A stretch of DNA of 64,000 nt from positions 1 to 64,000 of the forward strand of contig NZ_JAAIKR010000016.1 of assembly GCF_018221465.1 (NCBI RefSeq), written 5' to 3'. Below are positions 58,501 to 64,000 of this stretch, in pieces. Position 1 is the stretch's first letter. The number at the start of each line of letters is the position of its first letter. The notes beneath the pieces are model-generated. The model had not been told where the DNA came from, did not search any database, and saw nothing but the letters and a program-made list of their open reading frames with translations. Origin of the DNA: Shewanella intestini (GTDB taxonomy: Bacteria; Pseudomonadota; Gammaproteobacteria; Enterobacterales; Shewanellaceae). Both the position numbers and the translations under genes were made by a program.

Positions 58501-59767
58501 AGGTGTGAGTGCGCAAAACATTATCAAAATGGCGCACATGATTGGTACTGCAAAGAAAACGGCCATTTATTATGCCATGGGGATTACTCAGCATACTTCA
58601 GGCCATGACAACGTGACCGCGATTTCAAACTTACAATTGCTGTGTGGCAACATTGGTCAACCAGGCGCGGGAATTAACCCTCTGCGTGGTCAAAGTAATG
58701 TGCAAGGTGCTTGTGATATGGGTTCATTGCCGCAGTATTACACCGGTTATCAAAAAGTGGACAACCCAGCGGTTCAAGCCAAATTTGAACAACACTGGAA
58801 TACCAGCTTATCACCTAACATTGGCCTTACCGCCACAGAAGTGATGCACGCTATTACCCATGAAGACGTCGACGCGTTATACGTCATGGGTGAAAACCCT
58901 GTATTAAGCGATCCAGATCAAGCGCATGTACTTGAAGCATTGGAGAAAATTCCATTCTTAGTTGTGCAAGATATCTTCTTAACTGAAACCGCTAAGTTTG
59001 CCGACATTGTATTGCCTGCGGCCGCCTTTGCTGAAAAAACCGGTCACTTCACCAATACCGAACGCCGCGTACAGCGCTTAGAACCCATACTGCCACCACC
59101 AGGTCAAGCGAGACAAGATTGGAAAATCATCCATGAAATTGCTAACCGAATGGGCGCAAATTGGCACTACGAGAACGAAAAAGCCATCACTAATGAAATA
59201 AATCAAGTGACCCCGCAATATCAAGGGATCTCATGGGACAGACTCAATAGTGATGAACACGGTAAACCAAGCAAAGGCATCCAATGGCCATGCCCAAGTG
59301 AAGACCATTTAGGCACACCTGTACTGCACAAAAACCAGCCGATTATTGGCAAAGGTGTGTTTACGCCAGTAACGTATCGCAGTCCTGCTGAAACCACTGA
59401 CGAACAATACCCATTAGTATTATCAACGGGGCGTTTATTGGAACAATTCCATACCGGAACATTAAGCCGTAAAACGCAAGGTTTGGATACGTTAGGTTCG
59501 CCACGGGTGATGATTTCAGTCTTTGATGCAGAGCAACTTGGGGTAAACAATGGCGACATGCTGAAACTGTCGACACGACGTGGTGAGCTTGAAATTGCCG
59601 CCTTTGTGACTAAACGGGCCCAAGCTGGGGTACTGTTCTTGCCTTTCCACTTTGTGGAAGCGGCGGCGAATAAACTCACCATTAATGCCATTGACCCAGT
59701 ATCTAAAATTCCAGAATTTAAGGTATGTGCAGTTAAGGCTGAAAAAGTGGTTGCTGTCGTCGCATAA
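55532..59767 (+). CDS. Single-chain NAD(P)-linked formate dehydrogenase: 2Fe-2S / GltD-like flavoprotein / ferredoxin / molybdopterin fusion
   Basis: A 1411-residue fusion. Residues 1-80 form a 2Fe-2S domain (Cys34, 50, 53, 70). Residues 100-560 are a GltD-like FAD/NAD(P) oxidoreductase: Cys-rich N-part (CEAPCQQACPAGVD), FAD loop GSGPAG (206-211), nucleotide loop GGGNTA (336-341) followed by YRR, which favours NADPH. Two 4Fe-4S clusters follow (C635/638/641/645; C692/695/698/702). Residues 725-1411 are a molybdopterin domain with a 4Fe-4S site (C728/731/735/765) and Cys856 in HCARLCH, at the position of selenocysteine in FdhF. It likely oxidises formate and passes electrons to NAD(P)+ within one chain, in the cytosol; there is no Tat signal. 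Confidence 0.88.
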   Translation: MIKVNIDGKDISVNSDKNLLQTARDVGIIIPSLCDPSQPNSKSEENKQDCNLCVVDIKNNDGSCRKAKACQTMVTDNMKVTTQTAELSELRRKALTHILSDHFADCEAPCQQACPAGVDIQSYLFHIAQGNHTEAVRVIKQTLPLPLSIGRVCPAFCEAECRRGLIDEPLAIRQLKRHAADLDLADEHSYQIERQPDTGKKVAIIGSGPAGLSAGYFLSNQGHDVTIIESMPQAGGWLRYGIPEYRLPKDILDKEIDLLTQNGLKINTGIRLGEDTHLNELTEQYDAVCLAIGAQKAVPMNYPGSDLAGCYLGVDYLRDYCTDKTFSIGKKVAVIGGGNTAIDCARTAVRAGHDVTLIYRRTRDDMPAEPYEVHEAEVEGVKFHFLTNPVENISDDNGQVIAVNLAKMALGEPDSSGRRSPKATGETFTEAFDTVIAAVSQTPDMSFLEHPGSSLTSGEIALSRWNTFIGCEHTMSAGVDKLFVIGDSRRGPATAVAAIGDGRKAAIAIDGLLTQGLSCDLTPQEFNATKAPKTASLSAQLYPSIKAESRYKMAELSAIERQLNFNEVELGFTQTQAMKEAARCLECACQANTDCKLRDYATEYRIDPKTLDTTKMRQFEVDKTSPFIQFDANRCISCGKCVDICGQQSGHNAIKFEKDSYQALPVSVDNSPLQERNAPRAGFKVSMADSDCVQCGNCVQVCPTGALVDARDKRQGETETLITKSTICTYCGVGCRLNVSVSPSTGKICHVEGSIDSDVNEGMLCVKGRFGFDFLQSEERLTTPLIRKEGELVPCSWDEALDTIAEKLTAIKAKKGGDAIATLASAKATNEDNYLIQRFVRTVLGTNNIDHCARLCHSSTVSALQQSIGSGAMTGDIPGIKESDLIFILGSDTCNAHPIIASKIKQALRHHGARLLVADPKRVSIADEAQLYVAQKPGSDVSLINAIMGEIIRNNWHDVDYINKHTQGFDAVMDAVLQPEYTPEIAAKVTGVSAQNIIKMAHMIGTAKKTAIYYAMGITQHTSGHDNVTAISNLQLLCGNIGQPGAGINPLRGQSNVQGACDMGSLPQYYTGYQKVDNPAVQAKFEQHWNTSLSPNIGLTATEVMHAITHEDVDALYVMGENPVLSDPDQAHVLEALEKIPFLVVQDIFLTETAKFADIVLPAAAFAEKTGHFTNTERRVQRLEPILPPPGQARQDWKIIHEIANRMGANWHYENEKAITNEINQVTPQYQGISWDRLNSDEHGKPSKGIQWPCPSEDHLGTPVLHKNQPIIGKGVFTPVTYRSPAETTDEQYPLVLSTGRLLEQFHTGTLSRKTQGLDTLGSPRVMISVFDAEQLGVNNGDMLKLSTRRGELEIAAFVTKRAQAGVLFLPFHFVEAAANKLTINAIDPVSKIPEFKVCAVKAEKVVAVVA

Positions 59768-59880
59768 GCTGACGGTTCATTTCATATTGCGCCAAAGGCA
59801 ACACCATGCAGCAATATGGGTTAACCAGATGAAAATAACGCAAACTAACCTAATGCACTAAAGCATTAAGTTAAGCCAAT

Positions 59881-59919
59881 AAAAATGCCAAACTTACACG
59901 ATTAAGTTTGGCATTTTTT
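59881..59919. terminator. Bidirectional terminator, formate dehydrogenase and chrA
   Basis: TGCCAAACTTA / TAAGTTTGGCA with A5 before and T6 after, about 45 bases before the chrA stop codon on the convergent strand. Confidence 0.9.
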
Positions 59920-59963
59920 ATGGTTTTAATATTGCTTAACAACGCTGTTGTTATCAGTACTGT

Positions 59964-61172
59964 TTAGCCAAGAGTCAATGTTAATAGTGCGCCGATAATG
60001 GCAAAGGCGGCCACCAGCAGCACAATATGAGGTCGAAACACTTTTAACACACCAAAACCTAACAGCACTAGCGCCATATCCTCAGACGACAACACGCTAG
60101 AGGTAAACACGGGCTGATACAATGCGGCGCACAACAAACCAACAACCGCGGCATTCACTCCAGCAATCGCTGCTGCAATTCGTGGTCGTTGGCTAATGGC
60201 TTGCCAGCTTTTAAGCCCCACTAACATCAACAAAAAACCCGGTAAGAAAATAGCTGCAGTGGCAACCAATGCCCCTAATATTGGCGATTCCAGCCAAATA
60301 TCCGCCCCTAAAAAGGCTGCTAAGGCAAACATCGGTCCAGGAATAGCTTGTGCCAACGCATATCCAGTTAAAAAGCGCTCTGGCGAAACCATGTCCCCAA
60401 CACTGGACTCAAGCAATGGCAACACCACATGACCGCCACCAAACACTAAACTGCCAACTTGAAAGAACTGAGCAAAAATTTGCCCTAAACTGTCGTCTTT
60501 GCCCACAAAGAATATTGAGCCCACAAGTACAGCAATAAAACAAACCAACCAGAAATAGTTTAATGAAATGGGCGCTGTGTTTGGCGCTATGGATGCGGGT
60601 TCACGGGTAGATGCGGTGTCACTAGCATCAAGTTGTTTTGAATGAGAATCAAACTGCAGCCCCCCCCATAGCGCCGCAATCAACAACACCCCAATTTGGG
60701 TCAACATGCTCGGTAAAAGAATTAAGGTTGTCGCGGTAAGTAATGCAATTATTTGCGCATGTTTGCGCTGGCAAAATTGTTTAAACATAGTCAATGTCGC
60801 ATCAGCAACTATCACCACTGCCAATAATTTTAAACCATGAATAATCCCCATCACGACCGGTAAATCTAACCATTTAGCACTGGTGACGGCGAACAAAAAT
60901 AACAGCATAAATGACGGCAAAGTAAAGCCAATAAAGGCAGCTAAAGCCCCCAGTAATCCCCCCCGATGAAAACCAATGGCAAAGCCAACCTGGCTCGAAC
61001 CTGGCCCGGGCATAAACTGACTCAACGCCACTAAGCTGGCGTAACGTTTGTCATCTAGCCATTGTAGATCTTCAACAAAGGCTTTACGAAAATACCCGAT
61101 ATGTGCCGCAGGGCCACCAAAACTAATTAAACCAAGGGCTAAAAAACGGCTGAATATTTGCCAATAAAGCAT
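59964..61172 (-). CDS. chrA: Chromate efflux transporter ChrA
   Basis: A 402-residue two-domain (long-chain) ChrA. The first CHR domain has LISFGGPAAHIGYFRKAFVE and LSQFMPGPGSSQVGFAIGF; the second repeats the theme as SLVFGGGHVVLPLLESSVG and YALAQAIPGPMFALAAFLGA. About ten hydrophobic segments are visible. The family expels chromate, but relatives may move sulfate-like anions. AGGACAGG precedes the ATG. The coding strand contains G8 (60660-60667) and G7 (60958-60964) runs that could slip and knock the gene out of frame. It lies downstream of the ohrR-like gene on the same strand, with 190 bases between. Confidence 0.88.
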   Translation of the reverse strand: MLYWQIFSRFLALGLISFGGPAAHIGYFRKAFVEDLQWLDDKRYASLVALSQFMPGPGSSQVGFAIGFHRGGLLGALAAFIGFTLPSFMLLFLFAVTSAKWLDLPVVMGIIHGLKLLAVVIVADATLTMFKQFCQRKHAQIIALLTATTLILLPSMLTQIGVLLIAALWGGLQFDSHSKQLDASDTASTREPASIAPNTAPISLNYFWLVCFIAVLVGSIFFVGKDDSLGQIFAQFFQVGSLVFGGGHVVLPLLESSVGDMVSPERFLTGYALAQAIPGPMFALAAFLGADIWLESPILGALVATAAIFLPGFLLMLVGLKSWQAISQRPRIAAAIAGVNAAVVGLLCAALYQPVFTSSVLSSEDMALVLLGFGVLKVFRPHIVLLVAAFAIIGALLTLTLG

Positions 61173-61364
61173 ATTATTTACCTGTCCTTTTTGGGTAAAT
61201 CAATGAGTTTTAACGCAAATGCGTGCGCCTTAACATTGGTGCAAAAGCATAATATGACAAACACATGACAGTGAGATGACGATAGTAATTAAACGGCTGA
61301 TATACACATTAATCAATCCCATATTAATTAGCAGCCAATCATCACTCATATCATTTTGTCGTCA

Positions 61365-61802
61365 TTATGATGGGTTCATTAATCTTAAGGTGTCATCGCA
61401 CAGTTGTTTTAATTTTTGTAAATCAGTACCTTGAGCGGCAATTTTACACTGCATTCGCTCGGGGATTTTTTTTGCTTGCTGTTGTAAGCCTTGACCTTTT
61501 TGAGTTAAATGTAACACCCGCACACGTTCATCTTGCTCACTGCGGCCACGCAACACTAACCCTTTAATCTCAAGCCGTTTAAGTAGGGGAGTTAACGTAC
61601 CTGAGTCTAAATGCAATTTATCACCTAAGGTTTTCACGCTAATACCAGACTCTTGCCATAGCACCATCATGACTAGATATTGCGGATAAGTCAGCGATAA
61701 CTCATCAAGCAAAGGGCGGTAAGCTCTTACCATGGCATTGGTTAAACTATACAGCGAAAAACACACTTGATTATCAAGCAGTAAAGTTGGTTCGTTGTTC
61801 AT
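61365..61802 (-). CDS. ohrR: MarR-family peroxide sensor, OhrR type
   Basis: A 145-residue winged-helix regulator with the OhrR pattern: LLLDNQVCFSLYSLTNAMVRAY (redox Cys14), LTYPQYLVMMVLWQESG, LDSGTLTPLLKRLE and the wing RSEQDERVRVLHLT. In OhrR the Cys reacts with organic hydroperoxides and releases DNA. The start at 61802 has GAGAG directly in front; the frame reaches 61823 but has no site there. An OhrR-style palindrome lies 73-98 bases before the start. No ohr gene is in this window, so the target may be chrA, itself or a distant ohr. Confidence 0.85.
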   Translation of the reverse strand: MNNEPTLLLDNQVCFSLYSLTNAMVRAYRPLLDELSLTYPQYLVMMVLWQESGISVKTLGDKLHLDSGTLTPLLKRLEIKGLVLRGRSEQDERVRVLHLTQKGQGLQQQAKKIPERMQCKIAAQGTDLQKLKQLCDDTLRLMNPS

Positions 61803-61874
61803 ATCACTCTCGTTAACTTGCATGTTTGTTATTTATCATTAGGCAGCAAGTGCTGTAATGGTAGCATAATTAAA

Positions 61875-61900
61875 TTGCACACAATTTAAAAATTGTGCAA
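61875..61900. promoter_or_regulatory. Candidate OhrR operator
   Basis: ACAATTT-AA-AAATTGT (61881-61896) is a perfect palindrome, flanked by TTGCAC on the left and GTGCAA (overlapping the right arm) on the right. The ACAATT core is the OhrR-box pattern, and the site lies upstream of the ohrR-like gene. Confidence 0.6.
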
Positions 61901-62085
61901 AAAATCACACATAAATGATGAATGAATCAGCACATAAAAACGGTAATAAAAACAACACGCCTTAACAATAGATGCGTTGAAAGCCACTATTTAAGCGTAT
62001 TTAATGGTGCTTGATAGCAATCAAAACTTCAGCTAACGTTAATGGTGCCGATACAGTTATACAGTTTTCACTGTCAGAGGTAATA

Positions 62086-62271
62086 ATGACAATTTCTGTA
62101 AATGCTCCATCATCAATGCCGACAAACATTAATAGCGAAAACAGTTTAAAAGTGGCCGCTATGTCGAATAAACAACAGAAAGTTGAAGGTGATATTGCCA
62201 TGAAGCTAATTAATGCTGCAGTGCCACCACCAACAGGTAATTCTGGACACAATATTAATGTCAAAGCTTAG
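62086..62271 (+). CDS. Small YjfB-like (putative motility) protein
   Basis: From the ATG at 62086 (AGAGGT just upstream) the protein is 61 residues, MTISVNAPSSMPTNINSENS onward. The middle KVAAMSNKQQKVEGDIAMKL and the C-terminal GNSGHNINVKA resemble the short proteins called YjfB or putative motility protein, whose job is unknown. The frame up to 62011 lacks a site. No flagellar genes are near. A clean terminator follows within 20 bases, so this is a stand-alone transcript. Confidence 0.6.
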   Translation: MTISVNAPSSMPTNINSENSLKVAAMSNKQQKVEGDIAMKLINAAVPPPTGNSGHNINVKA

Positions 62272-62287
62272 CCTTTGGCATATTCCC

Positions 62288-62317
62288 AAAAAGCCATGTG
62301 ATTCACATGGCTTTTTT
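62288..62317. terminator. Terminator of the YjfB-like gene
   Basis: AAAAAGCCATGTG-ATT-CACATGGCTTTTTT, a perfect stem with T-run. It lies 23 bases before the stop of the convergent DUF3581 gene and may serve both. Confidence 0.9.
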
Positions 62318-62339
62318 ATTGGCTGGCCGGTAAGCTGCG

Positions 62340-63038
62340 TTACGTGACTTTGCTGCCTTCATAGGTTTGACACATTTGTTCAATTTTGTCGTGTTCAAGC
62401 TCGCGTAATCCACTGAGTACGAGAGTTTTAATTCCAGTACCAATCACCTTACCTTGGCTGGTCAATTCAAACGTTAATTTCACGTCACCGCGTTTGCCAT
62501 CCACTGTTAAGCTTTGCTCAATTAACGACAAATTCATTTCGTCAAAATCAAAGTGGTTTAATTCAAATGCCATGCTTTCATAAATCACTAATGGTCTTGC
62601 AGGGTTGATCATGACGTTATGTTGGCGCATTAATGGAATTAACACATGAATAAAGTTAACCCCTGAAAATGCCACATAACTTTTTATAAACGCCGCTTTT
62701 TGAGTGTCACATTGGCATAGGTCGCCCCTGCGCTTCACATTCAAGTAGGTTTTTTGTTTATTGTCTTGAATGTCAAAGTCGTCATCGACATCAGCGTTGA
62801 TCATTAACTCAACACTGTCACCGACCATACCTTGGAAGTTAAATTGCATTTGCTGACTTAACCCATACTCCGTGAGCACTAAAGCAAATAATAAATCTCC
62901 CGGCACACAAAAGCGTTTAGCGCCGACATTATGGATAGGATTAAAGTCACCAGCGACTTGCTTAGCAAAGTCACTAGCTTGTTGTGCACTGATCACAACC
63001 GTTTGTTGTTGCTTAGAATAGTAAGGCGATAAAAACAT
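62340..63038 (-). CDS. DUF3581 family protein
   Basis: A 232-residue protein. The opening MFLSPYYSKQQQTVVISAQQ, FAKQVAGDFNPIHN and CVPGDLLFALVLTEYGLSQQM match DUF3581 as I recall it; the D-FNPIHN element is reminiscent of hot-dog-fold (MaoC-like) hydratases, which would suggest an acyl-thioester-related role. This is inference. No signal peptide or membrane segment. The start has no strong ribosome site. Upstream is the sterol-desaturase-family gene on the same strand, 163 bases away. Confidence 0.75.
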   Translation of the reverse strand: MFLSPYYSKQQQTVVISAQQASDFAKQVAGDFNPIHNVGAKRFCVPGDLLFALVLTEYGLSQQMQFNFQGMVGDSVELMINADVDDDFDIQDNKQKTYLNVKRRGDLCQCDTQKAAFIKSYVAFSGVNFIHVLIPLMRQHNVMINPARPLVIYESMAFELNHFDFDEMNLSLIEQSLTVDGKRGDVKLTFELTSQGKVIGTGIKTLVLSGLRELEHDKIEQMCQTYEGSKVT

Positions 63039-63201
63039 AATTTGATAATCTATTTAGGTTGTTGTGTGCATGATGAAAACGACTGGCCTCAGAGTGTACG
63101 TTAATAATCGACGATGACACACCCGATGACTTGGTTTTACCACGATATTAATGAATGTTGAGTGCGACCAAATGTCGTTGCTTCAGCTATTGATGCACAT
63201 A

Positions 63202-64000
63202 CTAGCGCTGCGTAGATGACGTTTTAACAACGCGGCTAACGACTTTAGCCGTCGTAATAGCCCGCCATGCTTGCTTAAATGGGCTAAGGTAAATACCCAT
63301 TAAGCTTTGGTGGCCGGCATCATTATGAATGCCAATTTTCAGCGTGGCGGGGTCGACTTCACTGGCCTTAACTAAGCTCCCACCGAGGCGATCCCATATT
63401 GATAATGCGCTGCCAAGATTTTTATCACGGTGCTCTATGGCAATACTGTGATGAACTTGATGCTGCGCTGGGCTAATAAACCAACCTTCACCCCTATTAC
63501 CCCAACTCAACCAAATATGGCTATGACGTAAATTAGCGCCGCAAACGTTGAATATAAACACAAATATATTTGCCCCTAACACGTCATACATTTTAAGGTT
63601 AGCGCCAAACAGGTAATAACCTATCCCAACTGCGCAGCCTTGCGCTAAAGCCATACGGCAAGCATAAAGATAACTTTCTACTGGGTGACTTCGATAAATA
63701 GTAAAAGGAGTTAATACTTTAGCGGAATGATGTACCGCATGAAACGCCCACAAAAACGGCACTTTATGTAACACTAAATGCAGTAAATAGCGGCTGGCAT
63801 CATCGAGTAAAAACAACAACACCGTAAAAATACCCATCACCATAACGGCGTTGCTTGTAAGCGGTTCTAGCACACCAAAACTTTGTTCTAACGTGTCACT
63901 TAACATCAACGCCACGGGCACCATGGTTAAAATTAACGGCGCATATAACAGCGCTTTGATTAATTTATTACACACTAACAAAGCATAATCGTGGCCCGCC
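63202..64000 (-). CDS. Sterol desaturase / fatty acid hydroxylase family protein (5' end outside window)
   Basis: At least 259 residues. The diiron histidine motifs are visible: YLLHLVLHKVPFLWAFHAVHH (H-x3-H and H-x2-HH) and, later, ISPAQHQVHHS (H-x2-HH). Several membrane segments precede and interleave them. Such enzymes use O2 and a diiron centre to hydroxylate or desaturate lipids in the inner membrane. The TTG at 63981 is not convincing as a start: the frame stays open to the window edge (HDYALLVCNKLIK reads through it), so the gene most likely begins to the right of 64000. Confidence 0.85.
   Translation of the reverse strand, partial: AGHDYALLVCNKLIKALLYAPLILTMVPVALMLSDTLEQSFGVLEPLTSNAVMVMGIFTVLLFLLDDASRYLLHLVLHKVPFLWAFHAVHHSAKVLTPFTIYRSHPVESYLYACRMALAQGCAVGIGYYLFGANLKMYDVLGANIFVFIFNVCGANLRHSHIWLSWGNRGEGWFISPAQHQVHHSIAIEHRDKNLGSALSIWDRLGGSLVKASEVDPATLKIGIHNDAGHQSLMGIYLSPFKQAWRAITTAKVVSRVVKTSSTQR

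Overview
The window looks like a chromosomal segment from a Shewanella-type gammaproteobacterium. The grounds are moderate-to-low GC by eye, gammaproteobacterial gene orders (mpl-ubiX-hpt-yadG-yadH, prfB-lysS with the RF2 frameshift, a fiu/ybiX-like iron pair), several small families typical of Shewanella/Vibrio relatives (Trp-rich TIGR02450 type, DUF3157, DUF3581, DUF2057), and a very large formate dehydrogenase fused to a GltD-like flavoprotein. No rRNA, tRNA, CRISPR array, prophage or intact transposase was seen. All calls come from reading the sequence; no database search was run.

Layout. 0-7 kb: one arm of a repeat family at the very edge, a Trp-rich small protein, a nitroreductase, an atypical SDR, a small protein preceded by a (GTT)11 tract, and cydDC. 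7-18 kb: DUF3626 protein, an RhlE-type helicase, a small membrane protein, a second SDR, dbpA, a large TonB-dependent receptor, and yadGH. 18-24 kb: hpt, ubiX, mpl and an M13 metallopeptidase lipoprotein. 24-35 kb: iron-uptake pair with a candidate Fur box, gloA2, a PAS chemoreceptor, a third DEAD-box helicase, a long class A PBP-like protein and rluF. 36-49 kb: CsgD-like regulator, DUF2057 protein, pyrC, BCCT transporter, a DUF294/DnaQ-like exonuclease pair, a CMD/AhpD protein behind twin TetR-like palindromes, a diguanylate cyclase, DUF3157 protein, a sorbosone-dehydrogenase-like enzyme and a KdgM-like porin. 49.3-51.6 kb: the one clearly accessory stretch, a cluster of palindromic repeat elements followed by a lone DUF3800 gene. 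51.7-64 kb: lysS-prfB, a decayed intergenic stretch, the fused formate dehydrogenase, chrA, an OhrR-type regulator with an operator-like palindrome, a small YjfB-like protein, DUF3581 protein, and a sterol-desaturase-family gene running off the right edge.

Most genes are ordinary housekeeping or metabolic genes in small operons separated by clear bidirectional terminators. The places most worth a second look are the 49.3-50.65 kb repeat family (its arms fold back on each other, one copy carries a nested palindromic insert, and another arm lies at position 1), the DUF3800 gene beside it, the single-chain formate dehydrogenase, two intrinsic terminators placed just upstream of start codons (Trp-rich gene and gloA2), the twin operators at 44.0 kb with no regulator nearby, and a set of 6- and 8-bp tandem arrays mostly sitting just downstream of genes.
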